Source: Paralvinella palmiformis
Lineage: Eukaryota > Annelida > Polychaeta > Terebellida > Alvinellidae
NCBI GenBank assembly: GCA_025642065.1
Contig: JAODUP010000563.1
Span: forward strand, 186,001-250,000
Length of the DNA stretch: 64,000 nucleotides
Direction of reading: 5' to 3'
Program-made: the position numbers and the translations under genes
Notes under the pieces: generated by a model
Databases searched by the model: none
The model's input: the letters and a program-made list of their open reading frames with translations, nothing else
What the model was told of the DNA's origin: nothing
Shown: positions 22,361 to 33,374 of the stretch, in pieces
Layout of the letters: the number at the start of each line of letters is the position of its first letter
Position numbering within the stretch: the first letter of the stretch is position 1

Positions 22361-23059
22361 TGAAATTTAACAACGACACCGCTGTTCCAGTCACCCAGTT
22401 ACAATATGCAGGAGCCTAAAACCAGGCCAACGAAATAACTGTTTTTAACAGCGGGACACAAACAGCAACATTGGAGCCTGGGACAAATTAAGGCCCACTT
22501 TAGCTACATCAAAGCCGGATGACTATCAAACTGTGGTATATAGTTCGTCCAGATAAAGATCGTTTACCAGTCACGAAGGTATGGTATTTAGACCGTAGTT
22601 TCTGAAGTTCGCTGAATTTACGTCGTTGTTTTCGTGGCTCGAGATTCTTTCCTTTGTTTTCGGATCGTCTGGTTTTTTATATGGGATTGGCTTGGGTTAA
22701 GTCGGTAATTTGCGTGTGTACATCACGGCCAGCCGATAGTCGTGTACATATGTACTTAGATCTATAGGTAAACGATAGTGTGCAGGGTGGGTTTGTTTTG
22801 TCCACGTGGGTAGGTGTTTGTCTGTGTTGTCGCACCGTCGGTATTTGGGAATGAATCCCACTACAAAGTTATAGCCTACACAATACCAGTTGTGTGTGTG
22901 TGTGTGTGTGTGTGCGTGCGTGAGTGAGAGAGAGAGAGGCTTATCCCGTAAGCATTCATTTGATATAACATAATATCGTGATTATACTGTTATTAAACTT
23001 TACACACCCACCCACACACACACACAGAAAGTCGGTATTTAGTAAAAAAAATACCTATA
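22361..23059. other. No gene seen
   Basis: GT and GA simple repeats at 22890-22938 and a CA/CCCA tract near 23005. Otherwise unrecognised sequence. Confidence 0.4.
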
Positions 23060-23150
23060 CCATCTCCGTGTGATCTAACTAGTAGCCCGATTGGCCACCG
23101 CCCCGTAACACCTGGATTCAAACCTTTACTGAAGGGTGTTTCATCTTTGC
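23060..23150 (+). mobile_element. tRNA-derived SINE head
   Basis: TAGCCCGATTGGCCACCGCC (A-box side) is followed by CTGGATTCAAACC (B-box side) and then by GGGTGTTTCATCTTTG, a body module shared with 25600-25740. Confidence 0.5.
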
Positions 23151-23727
23151 AGGCCTACTGGCCGTAAAAGTGGAATAATTACCATTTATAGGCCATAGAA
23201 CATATAACCGTTTCAACAACCTCTCACTGCTTATCTTGAAAACCAAATAAAACAACAGTTGGGTATTTAACGGCTTTTGAGCTACACCCAGAATTTGAAC
23301 TTTTATAACTATCTAATGACAGATCTGCGATGACTCAGTCAAAGCGAGAATGATTCAGTGAACTTCGTTTGTTAAATGCTTTAAGTGAAAGGAGTCCTAG
23401 CTTCAAGGTTTGAAACACAGTCATCACCTGTTAGTCTACATATTATAGCGAGTGGTTCGGATTGTATTGGTTTATGTCATAGTAAACTTTTGTTATATAG
23501 GTCAATGAACTGGGTCAATCCGAGATCAATACGAGGTCAATGAATACGATTTCGGCGAATCAGACATCAGTGACCTGGATAACCTTTCTCGGAAAGTAAT
23601 GGCGAGTGATAAATTTGTTTAGATTTGGTGCTGATGTGGGACATGTGATTCAGGAGACACTTCCCAAAGAAATAAGATTATTAGTATTATGACTTCTACT
23701 AGGATACTGAACAAAAATAACCTTAGG
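23151..23727. other. No gene seen
   Basis: No convincing frame or repeat. Confidence 0.4.
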
Positions 23728-23806
23728 AATCGAATCCGCCAGTTGGATCACCAGGGCCTTGCACTGTGAGCTGAGCCATGAGAGCACCTTGGAAAGCTAT
23801 TAGATT
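23728..23806 (-). mobile_element. tRNA-derived SINE head
   Basis: The minus strand gives CATGGCTCAGCTCACAGTGC followed by GGCGGATTCGATTCC at tRNA spacing. Confidence 0.45.
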
Positions 23807-24320
23807 GTACCCAAGACCACACACACACACATACACACACTAGTTATTCGAACCCAGAATAAAGCATATGTGGTGTTGAAATGTTCTATGAATAGGTTTC
23901 TTTTGAACCACAGAAACTTACTGCTGAATGTAAACTGTGGTGTCAAAATAGTTATCTTGTGTATGTACTAACTCTTAAGCCATACGTACGTGTTGTTTAC
24001 TGCGTGCTGTGGTGTCAAACGGTATTTGTTTTGTACGTGCTTCCGCTTTTGTACGTAGCCTGCATGTAATCGCTTCCCTCTGGGCGTGACATATTTGCGC
24101 GTACGAAAAGCGGATTAGCTGGGCCCCACAGGCTGATGAGTAGACCAGACACATGCATAAGGCTACGTATGTATAGATAAGTGGAGTTGTAGAACATTTT
24201 ATATTTAGATTGGTGTGTATATATAGTTTTATTTATGTATAGATTCATGGAGGCATAGGTCTCAAAGTATATTTATATGTTGATGTTCTGAGCCAGTGCC
24301 ACTATATCTGTATCCTAACA
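23807..24320. other. No gene seen
   Basis: A short CA tract near 23820 and unrecognised sequence. Confidence 0.4.
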
Positions 24321-24356
24321 CAGACAGACAGACAGACACACACACACACACAGAGG

Positions 24357-24392
<36 letters not shown>
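24321..24392. repeat. CAGA, CA and GA compound microsatellite
   Basis: Adjacent ACAG, CA and GA runs. Confidence 0.95.
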
Positions 24393-24494
24393 TTCCATCT
24401 TATACAACGTTTTTGAACAAATATCGTTTTGACTAAACGAATAACTCATGGAAATGTTTTCTATGGAAGGGCGGCTCTCTAATGAATTGGCACG

Positions 24495-24606
24495 ATTAAT
24501 TTGAAACATTTCACAGGCACAGCTAATAATGTGATTCGAACCCACGACCTGAAAATCGGCAACAGAAAGATACCAAAAACGCTCCACGAGAGCGATCTAG
24601 CACGTA
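24495..24606 (-). mobile_element. tRNA-derived SINE head plus body start
   Basis: The minus strand shows GATCGCTCTCGTGGAGCG and, after tRNA spacing, GTCGTGGGTTCGAATCACA. This is followed by CTGTGCCTGTGAAATGTTTC, a module that also occurs inside the inverted repeat pair at 4281 and 10800. Confidence 0.6.
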
Positions 24607-25304
24607 CTTGAAGTGAGTACCCAGAAGAATTCTGGAGATAAATCGAAAGAATGGCCCTCAAAGACGCAAGAAGAGAAAGTGGTAAGACAATTGTTGGCCC
24701 ATCGTCAAAAAACAAACAAACAAACACCATATCAAGTCTACACGATATGACCCTGGCTCAGCGAACAAAGGTGTTTCGGGTTATAATTCGCCATAACAAT
24801 AAGTACAAAAATACAGTTGGTCCTGCATCATTAAGCCTGAGAGTGGTTACAACATATTGCGCTTTAGCCCACAACACATCTTATAGCGTGTGTCTTTCCG
24901 TACTTGTTGACATTAGCTTATATTTATTTAAACAGTCATTGGCTGAGATAAGAGAGTCTACACGCCGACAGATTAGAGTCGTGGTTAAGGTGCTTGTCTT
25001 ATTAGATTGTTGAAAGATGTAGTTAACGGGGGCGCGAGTTCGTCAACTTCTATCTATACCGCGCACCTACTCGACCCTGTACAGGTGATGTCCAGATAAA
25101 CGCGCTTAATCATAACGCTGGAAGAGGTTCAGTGATCCAGAACTAACGAGCTTGCACGTTCAGGTTATGTAGGTATACGGCCCGGAGAGTCTTTGAGCTG
25201 TTGCGGGGTCCATACGACTAGGTTTGATCATTAGATTAACATATTTTAGCTATCCAAAGAGAGCTCTGCTCAGGTTTATTTCAGTTCCAAAGTTATTAAT
25301 AAGG
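24607..25304. other. No gene confirmed
   Basis: A 120-codon plus-strand frame (24651-25013) has no recognisable domain and overlaps repeat-like sequence; I do not call it a gene. Confidence 0.4.
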
Positions 25305-25306
25305 TG

Positions 25307-25341
<35 letters not shown>

Positions 25342-25360
25342 TGTGTGCGTGTGTGCGTGT
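25305..25360. repeat. TA then GTGC microsatellite
   Basis: TA dinucleotides followed by GTGTGC units. Confidence 0.9.
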
Positions 25361-25419
25361 TCTTGGTTACAATCCTAGAGCTCTAGAGTGCTCTCATGTC
25401 TAGCTATACCACTACGTCT

Positions 25420-25502
25420 AACTGCGATGGCCCTGATGATTGTGCGCTCAACATTAGAGTCGTGGTGTCCCGGGTTCGGGTCCCATTCAAGAGCACCAAT
25501 CA
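25420..25502 (+). mobile_element. tRNA-derived SINE head
   Basis: GATGGCCCTGATGATTGTGCG and CCGGGTTCGGGTCCC stand at A-box/B-box spacing. Confidence 0.45.
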
Positions 25503-25594
25503 AACACTTATCATAACGTTTCAACCTCAGACCAATTGACTGATTACCTTTTCAGCTCCGAACACTTAAGAGGTTAATATTCATCGTTAGTTGA

Positions 25595-25745
25595 GTTGAT
25601 TTGAGTTAGCCTCAACGGCCTAACTTAACTGCTAGAGGGGTTGAGCATAGATCTGCAGCACCTGCCATGGGTTTAAACCCCAGCCTAGCTGTGTCAAATG
25701 GGTGTTTCACCTTTCACTTCATCCTAATTATCTTTGAAGGTCGCT
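25595..25745 (+). mobile_element. tRNA-derived SINE
   Basis: GCCTCAACGGCCTAACTTAACTG precedes ATGGGTTTAAACCCC (B-box-like). The module GGGTGTTTCACCTTT follows, shared with the element at 23060. Confidence 0.5.
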
Positions 25746-26043
25746 CAGCCCATTTAGTCTACTGTGTGCACAAAACTGGTCGTAAAACAGGAACATTGAA
25801 ATTTTCCATCATAAGATAATGGTCACGTTACTGCCTTTTAATTGAATTTAATTGAAAAGATTCTTTGGGATTTAATACATTACGGCGCAGTGTGTCCATG
25901 GTAAAATTGGTAGCGCGGTTTTTCATCATGGGCTATTTAAACAAAATAATAGTGATACGTTGAAAAGCAAACTACATTGAATTATTGTTAGGTTTAATGC
26001 AAGTTCTACTGCTGCTCGTTCTAAGATTGGCGTGGAGAGTTTC

Positions 26044-26150
26044 CGTAGCCTCATTGGTAGCGTGGCTGGTAATGGTTTTCTATTACCTAGGTTCAAATCC
26101 CAAGATCGAGAGTATCCTTACAGCGTGAAGCAATAGCTTATTCTCCACAA
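26044..26150 (+). mobile_element. tRNA-derived SINE head
   Basis: GTAGCCTCATTGGTAGCGTGG (A-box) and CTAGGTTCAAATCCC (B-box) lie at correct spacing, but the T-stem and acceptor do not pair. Confidence 0.55.
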
Positions 26151-26407
26151 GAAGACTCTAAGGTCTCGCTGCTCGTAGCTTTGTTTGATGGTCATTATTT
26201 TATTTTCTTCTTTTCAGTTGATTAATGAGTAGGAAGATGTTTGGTGATGGTACTCCCATTATCTTATTTAGTCTATGACGTTTTGTCTAGTCATGTTAAG
26301 GGGAGTTGCTACCCCGAGCCATCTCAGTAGGGCACGGCTCTTATATAATGATATCAACGTTCAATCTGGTTATTAGTTCCGACCGGAAAAGTATTGGACG
26401 ACAGTTA

Positions 26408-26498
26408 TCGTGCGTCAAATGTCGTATGTCAAATGTCGTATGTCAAATGTCGTATGTCAAATATCGTGTGTCAAATGTCGTGTGTCAAATGTCGTGAT
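26408..26498. repeat. 14-bp minisatellite
   Basis: About six imperfect copies of the unit GTCAAATGTCGTAT, giving repetitive Cys/Gln/Met frames that are not genes. Confidence 0.9.
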
Positions 26499-27600
26499 TC
26501 GGTTAATATTGGGCTCAAAACAACTGAATGGGGTTAATTGTTTGGTTAAATTCGTCAAACAGAGTAGGCAATTAAACCGGTTATGTAACTGGGCAACGTT
26601 CGTAATTTGTGCAGTTGTTATGTAATGTATTAATAAATGACAACATTATGCCGCGGCTTAACGGGCTTTAGCTTATGTAATAAAACACGCACCGAATCCT
26701 TGTTGTGGTCCTAACAATTTATTAACACCATCACGGAGTTAGTCGTTGTCGAGCCTCAATCAATGTTAAGCTAACATTACAGTTTTCTCTTTGGATACAT
26801 GATTTCTATTTAGACGTCGTATGATCACATCGACATTACGACAAACGCCTAGATACCAAGTTAACATAGAGCCACTCTCCAGCGCCGATAATCTCGTCTT
26901 TATCGCGACATTCTTAGGTGTTTCTACTCCAGCCTCAGCGGGTAATCATCCTTTCACGAGAGGCTCCGCTGTCGAATTCACCAAACAATTATCATGATCC
27001 TTTTAAACCAGTAAATGGGGGTAATTAAGTCAATTACATTGATCTCTAAAGTTCGACAAATGCGAGGAACGATCAGCCGTAGGGCCACAGTTAATGCAGT
27101 TTGGGATCACGATCCCATCGCCGCAGATTGCTACTCTCTGAGCCGGGATTAATGTGTACCGTTTGCACGAGCATTGGAGTCGCCAATTATGTTCTCCGTA
27201 ACATGACGACTTATCCTGATTACGTAAACAATTTTCGTGTCAGAATTACTACAATATTGCTACCTGAATGGTGTTATAATAACCCGTCTCACTCGTTAAT
27301 ATATAGCAGCTTATACAGGTAACACTAATTAGCTATACTTCCGGTGTAATTCTTCTATCTACCTTATCGTTCAATGGAGTTTTCAGGCTCCATCAATTGA
27401 TCGGTGAAGTAATTCTTATAGCCAGTATAATCCGCATAACTGTCTGTGCTTTGACATCGATTTTTATTCTGTGTGTGTGTGTGTGCATACGCGCGCGCGC
27501 GCGTGTGTCTTATGTTACAAAGGCATGGGTTTTCGTGATGGCTATATTCTTCTAAAATTCTGAACAAACAATAGCTACATGAATAGAAAACAAAGTATTT

Positions 27601-27604
<4 letters not shown>
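26499..27604. other. No gene seen
   Basis: A relatively GC-balanced, unique-looking stretch with frames up to about 70 codons. GT/GC simple sequence lies near 27470-27506. Confidence 0.4.

Positions 27605-27651
<47 letters not shown>
27605..27651. repeat. TA microsatellite
   Basis: Uninterrupted TA dinucleotides. Confidence 0.95.
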
Positions 27652-27793
27652 TAATAGTAATAATAAAATGTAGTTATAATTCGAATAAAACTGACAAAGC
27701 AGAAAGCAATTTTAAACTCATCCCAAATATTACGACTAGCTTTTTCAAGTGCATGTGTTTGAGTTTTCACTGAAAAAGCATATGATATTGGTC

Positions 27794-27796
<3 letters not shown>

Positions 27797-27840
<44 letters not shown>
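27797..27840. repeat. TA microsatellite
   Basis: Uninterrupted TA dinucleotides. Confidence 0.95.
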
Positions 27841-27844
<4 letters not shown>

Positions 27845-27959
27845 TTAATGCATAACACACCATTACTTGATATGAAGGCAGCCATAGGAAAATGCAGGTA
27901 TACCACTCAGCTATAATAGTGCGATTAGTTTGTTTGGAATAACCGTTTTAAGTGCATCT

Positions 27960-27969
27960 ATGCGCGTGC

Positions 27970-28005
<36 letters not shown>

Positions 28006-28047
28006 GCACACGCATAGATGTATAGGTGTGTGTGTGTGTGTGTGTTT

Positions 28048-28107
<60 letters not shown>
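27960..28107. repeat. TA and GT compound microsatellite with mirrored flanks
   Basis: ATGCGCGTGCG, TA run and ACACGCACACGCAT make a near-palindrome at 27960-28017. A GT run of about 80 bp follows. Low-complexity frames on both strands are artefacts. Confidence 0.9.
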
Positions 28108-28108
<1 letters not shown>

Positions 28109-29335
28109 GAGAGAGAGTTGCTTGAACAAGTATACGTACATAAGCACAAAGGAACGTACATTTCTACAAACAGGGGGAAATCAATCTTAAGAACAATCTT
28201 AATTCACAAAAAAAAACAATAACAAAAGTTTTCTTGCCTCAAAATTGACAAACTATTATGACTCGTCATAAATCTGTACTAACTCATTGTTCAACATCAG
28301 TTACAAATGTTTAAAAAAGGTTATAAAAAAACCTCGCAAACCAATTAAACATCTGGTAATGATTTGATAGATTTTCTATGAGTCAGAGAAGTAGAATAGC
28401 GGCGACAAGCGTAACCATCACGGGATAATTGTTCGTAATAACACTATAGACTTGTTGTTTTATTCTAATGTAAGTCGTAAATTCCTTCAGAACTCCCTAG
28501 TCCTTTATCGAACCACAACATCACAAGTGGTTGTTACATGAAACCCATTAGTCAGAACTTGAGCGATATTTAACAACAACAACAGCTTAAAACCGTAAAC
28601 AATGCGTGTAAGACCTATACAAATGTCAAACATTAAGAGGTGGATATTTAGAATAAAATTAAATAGATTATTTACGAATAACAACAGCAGCAGCAGCAAC
28701 AACAACAATAATAATAATAATAATAATGCAAATTATATTAACAGATGAGTAGTTTACGACATTTAGTCCAGGTGTAGCTGCCCAAGGAGATGTCCCACAA
28801 ACACAATTATCGTTGATATTCGAAACTTGAAGTTTGCGGTGCTGTGTTCTACTATTGTTATCCTGACATTGCAAATTATACTAACAAACTAATTCTGAGA
28901 TGATTATGTTAGTGGGTGTAACATGCTACGGTGAATGTTTATGATGCATCTTCGACAGTGCACATCCAAGTATGTACGTGTATGTGCGTACAGCCAGTCT
29001 GACGTGGTCATCCTGACTAATTTGAACCAACATTTCATTTCGGCGGAAGAATGTATCATAACGGACCGTTATGATACGTTCTAAAACAACTGTCATAATG
29101 TATTGGACCAAATATTTTGTTTTCTTTTCGGTATAGGCTCTATAAATCACTCATTCGTTATTCGGGAAAATCTTTACGCTGTCATTAGATTTCAGAAAAT
29201 CTAAGAATATTAACATCAGCCAAAGAAATAATTATTGTACAGTTATACATGATATATAATTATAAGCAATTCCCTGTCCTTCCAAGATCCGTATATGTTT
29301 ATTTCCCTTATCTTGACTGTCAATATTAGTGATGC
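28108..29335. other. No gene seen
   Basis: Contains a CAG/CAA/ATA trinucleotide tract at 28680-28728, which explains the Leu/Val-rich minus-strand frames. No coding evidence. Confidence 0.45.

Positions 29336-29370
<35 letters not shown>
29336..29370. repeat. TA microsatellite
   Basis: Uninterrupted TA dinucleotides. Confidence 0.95.
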
Positions 29371-29371
<1 letters not shown>

Positions 29372-29504
29372 TAACAGCAATTATCTCTAAGGGTAAACAC
29401 ATTTAGTTCCGTCTCCATAATACATTTGGCGTAATAAAAGTATTGCAGAACTAACCGTATAAGTAGACGGATTCGAATAAATCACCCATTGCGGGGCTTC
29501 AAAA

Positions 29505-29571
<67 letters not shown>
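29505..29571. repeat. CT then TA compound microsatellite
   Basis: Same CT-to-TA structure as at 57-117. Confidence 0.95.
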
Positions 29572-29572
<1 letters not shown>

Positions 29573-29729
29573 TTTATTCGTCTATTGGTGTTGTATTTCA
29601 ACCATATGACTGTCTCTGGTTGACTGTCATGACGTTTCAGAACATTAAAATTATTTTCAATTTATTTACTTGTATGCATATTTAATATGAAACGTGCTAT
29701 TTATTCATTTCCTTGTTAAGAGGGGGGGG

Positions 29730-30045
29730 ATTTTATCCGGTGTTTTTTTTTATCCAGGTGGGTTTGGTCCGAGGGGAGATTTGGTCCTACATTCATTTAA
29801 TAAGGATCATAAACGTACCTATTCACAATTCATGTCATAGCAATCAAATTATAATTATGATAACGTATTAAATAATGTACTATTTATTATAAGAGAAAGA
29901 GAGAGTGAGGGAATGTGTATTGTCTGACTTAATTGACCGATTTATTCCAAAGCCAAGGGGCAAAAGACCAGGTGAGCAATTAATGAAAGGGCTAAAGACG
30001 GAAGGAGAAAAAGATCTAGGAGTAAAAGGCCTGGACACAGCTTAA
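29730..30045. mobile_element. Element with inverted GGTCTTTTG modules, copy 2
   Basis: Read on the minus strand, the right end matches the left end of 8218-8815 closely (CCGTCTTTAGCCCTTTCATT, then GCTCACCTGGTCTTTTGCCC). The opposite end carries a diverged GGTTTGGTCCGAGGGGAGA module. It is shorter than copy 1 and inverted relative to it. Confidence 0.6.
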
Positions 30046-30054
30046 ATATTATTT

Positions 30055-30137
30055 GGGATATTATTATTACATAGTATTTGTACAGCGCCTTGGAATGCCT
30101 TCTGCTAGTAAGGGCGCTTTATTAAATATACCTTATT
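30055..30137 (+). mobile_element. 5'-truncated LINE 3' end, same family as 46563-48540
   Basis: GTACAGCGCCTTGGAATGCC and GCTAGTAAGGGCGCTTTATT match the 3' terminus of the LINE at 46563 (inverted there). Only the last ~80 bp are present, as expected of a truncated target-primed insertion. Confidence 0.75.
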
Positions 30138-30238
30138 ATTATGTGTTATCAGTCAGCTTCTTTGGAAATTCCATAAATGTATAACCACACCTAACCTGAT
30201 TTAACGACACCTAACTGTGGATATAGATTTGAAGTGAC

Positions 30239-30273
<35 letters not shown>

Positions 30274-30905
30274 CATTACTGATTTGTTTGCATCTGTGAG
30301 GTGAAAAATTATTATAAATATTTATATTAAGTCACTTCAAAGTTATATCCACAGTTAGGTGTGGTTATACATTTTTGGAATTTCCAAAGATGAAGCTGAT
30401 TGAGAACACATATCTACGCTACATCAAGGTGTACTAATTATTAAGCATACACAGACAGTAGAAGAATCGTAAAAATACATCAGCGTATTAATTCCATGTA
30501 TGTAACTAATATATAACTGATTATGTTCTTATAATCAAAGACTTATGTGGAGGGAAGGGCCTAATATACGTGAGTTAGTTAAATGAATTTATTTGCAGTT
30601 GTGAAGTGAAATATCATTATCCATATTTACATTATGTAATTTCAAAGCTGCATCCACAGTTAGGTGTAGTTATCCATGTAGCTGAAGAAGAAGGTAGCTG
30701 ACAGCACGTATAACATTTATATTTACTCAACACCAAAGGTGTGCTAATTCTCAAGCATACGCGAACTAGAACAATCTATCCTCAACGTGTTAACTACATG
30801 TATGTACCTATAGTCTATACATTGCTGAGTATGTTCTAATATAACTAAGGTTCCTGTGTGGTTAGTTATACGTCTCCATGTACGTATGTTAGTTAAATGA
30901 ATGAT
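30138..30905. repeat. Inverted repeat joined to a ~310-bp tandem duplication
   Basis: The arm at 30138-30246 (GGAAATTCC...TATAACCACACCTAA...GAAGTGACTTAATAT) is the reverse complement of 30327-30410, with a TA run in the loop. The right arm belongs to a unit (about 30280-30594) that is repeated directly at about 30594-30905. Shared landmarks are TCCACAGTTAGGTGTNGTTAT, a GGTGTNCTAATT block and a CATGTATGTANCTA block. Confidence 0.75.
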
Positions 30906-31001
30906 TAATCTACTTCACTGGAATAGGTTGGTGAGTATATATACCTGGATATCATGTTACGGATTAAAAGGCTGAATGCCTGTCGGGTATTCCGACTTTG
31001 A

Positions 31002-32560
31002 CTACTTTTTTTGGTTGACCCTAGAATTTGAGTTATTTGGCCTGGTGACTCTGACAACATGGTCTGATAATGAAGTACGATCTTGAAACACTCGCTGACT
31101 GAACGAGCTTTTCCTTATTTCGAGTCGATAGCGCCCCATGAATAGTCTCTGAGTATGACACGTGGTTCGTTCGTTAACTGTTTTGTTGAAGAATGCTCCT
31201 GGGTTGAGTCGATCGTTCCTGTTTATGATCTTGTGAACTTGTATCATTTCCTTTCCCGACGCCGAACCTTTTCCACTGCATCAGTTTTTCCATCTAACAC
31301 TAGATGATGTTGCCATATTTCAGGTGAGGTATGAACAGTGCTTTATACAGCCTTGGTTTAGTGTTTAGTGTCTTCATCTAGACATGAAAACCTTCTCTTG
31401 ATATGCCATAGCATCTTAGTGGCCTTATTGTTCACAGAAACATAGATGGCGGAATTGGCGGAATTTTAGATCCTCGCAATTATAGATAGTAAGATCCCTT
31501 TCCACTTCAGTGGACTGCGACTCACTGTCTCCCATTTTATATGTTATTCGTCTGTTATTCAGGCCGGGGTGAAGGACCTTACACTTACCGGCGTTGAACT
31601 CCACTCGTCACTTTTCAGAACATTCAAGGTGCCGCTGGAGATTCGCTGGCAGCTTGGCGCAGTGGATCTCTGAGATGGATTTCCTATAGACCTTTGTGTC
31701 ATCATGAAATATAATATATGCTGTGCTGTGTATCATATCAGGTAGATAAAATTGACGAACTGTATGGGTCCTAGGTACCTCTAGCCGTATTGACAGGCAG
31801 CTGTTCACCTTGTTTACGATCACTCAGGAAAACTTGTATCCAATCCAGGACTTTGCTGTTGATTCCATATGCTGACTGGATCGATTGGGTCACTAGGGTC
31901 GAGAAATTCAGTCCACAGTTTCAAAATTGCAATTAACTGGGTTATACATGATAGCTCTCGGACAAAATCGTGTTGGGCATCTCTGAATAACTGACTATCT
32001 ATCATATGATTGATCAGATCGTCACACATGATTGATTCCCTATTTTTTTATAATGAAAGTCAGACTTTCTGGTCTGTAATTACCAATATGTGATCTGCAA
32101 CCTTTCTTGTCGATTGGCGTGATGTTTCCAATATTCCAGGTGGTCGTAAGTCACCCATCTGCAACTATTTTGACCTCGGAGAGTGAGGGTCCAATCGAGA
32201 TGGGTTCTAGTATATCTTGCAGATTCTCACAGGCAAAATAGATGTTGAGGATCGCCGCCTTAATCAGATCACCCCGAGTCCTTGTGCCGTCGTTAGTCTT
32301 AATGTCACCTATCCTGGGTCTATTCTTCAGTTTAGAGTTCCAGTATCTCCACAAACCTTTGGGGTTAGCCTGATTATTTTGATATTCTTTACTTAGTTGA
32401 CGTGTGAACTTAGCAGAAAATCTGTTCTTGACATGACAGGTTCTGATGTGGTCGGTGTCGCTATTTGTTTATGTTGCTACTTCCAGCGTTGCGCTTCTTC
32501 ACGTGCATTGCCCGGCCATCTCCAATTACCCACAGTTTCTCCCTTCGGTACTATTCTGGT
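31002..32560 (-). mobile_element. Decayed LINE, jockey/CR1-type
   Basis: Minus-strand frames appear in LINE order. At 32354-32151: WRYWNSKLKNRPRIGDIKTN, the linker before RT. At 32029-31820: LINHMIDSQLF-QHDFVREL, matching the QHGFR region. At 31760-31608: HDDTKVYR, a mutated form of the catalytic FADDTKVYR. At 31247-31002: VHKIINRNDRLNPGAFF followed by a Phe-Ser-Arg-Val block, the usual C-terminus of jockey/CR1-group proteins. The YADD/FADD aspartate region is altered, and stops and frameshifts are frequent. No endonuclease part is seen, so it is 5' truncated. Confidence 0.8.
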
Positions 32561-33011
32561 TTGGATGTAGATGTATATTGACGGATGGGGTCTTCATTTA
32601 TGGTCACAGAAATTGACCAAGATTCGTCTACATTGATTTGGTTTAGTGACGACCAGTTCTGTGATGCGGTTCTTGGTGATTTCCGAAGATCACGTCATAT
32701 TTCAGGAATTCTCTTTTCTAGTGACGATAATAATGATGCTGATTTGTAAACAAATCTACACAAAGAGTCTCAAAACAAAAGTCAAAGACAACCCGTTATC
32801 TAAGCCAAACGTTGTCGACGAGGAATGATTAAAACAACATTTCGATGATTTGATGAAGAATGTTTTATGCTTGAAAAACTTCATAATTGAGTATATTAAA
32901 AATCCCATATATTCTGTATTTGTCCCTTTACTTAAAGGTTTATTAGTTGACACTAGAAAAAAAAATTAATTAATAAAATATAAACATAAAAAGTGTTTAA
33001 TATTGTTGCAG
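32561..33011. other. Upstream of the ankyrin gene; probable 5' UTR intron end
   Basis: AT-rich. A TTGTTGCAG acceptor-like site ends at 33011, four bases before the ankyrin-gene ATG. Most of this stretch is therefore probably promoter or 5' intron. Confidence 0.4.
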
Positions 33012-33015
33012 CAAC

Positions 33016-33333
33016 ATGGATAGCAATGGGAAGTATTTTAAAAGTTCTCCTCCTGACTTTAACTGGTTTACCAGCACAATTCTCTCTGTGACATCAGTTG
33101 ATCCTACAGATAAGTTTATGAGAAAATCTGGACATCTTTCACAATGTAACAGCAGTGAAGGAAAGTTGACCTCACTACGTGACTTCAGTAAGTATGATGT
33201 TGATCGTAACTATTGAAAACAAACACCTGGTTTAATTATTTATTTTAGTTATTTGTGTAACACCACAGTAAAATATATTGTTATTAATGTTATCATAAGG
33301 GAGAGATACAAAAGTTATGTTAGATTTGTTGAT

Positions 33334-33374
<41 letters not shown>

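Noticed and set aside
26408..26498. CRISPR-like array of short repeats
   Set aside because: Contiguous 14-bp tandem units without spacers, in a eukaryotic genome.
26626..26760. Possible LTR-like segment (AATAAA followed by TGTTGTGGTCC)
   Set aside because: No partner LTR, primer-binding site or gag-pol sequence in the window.
27958..28222. His/Thr- and Cys/Val-rich frames
   Set aside because: Translations of TA and GT dinucleotide repeats.
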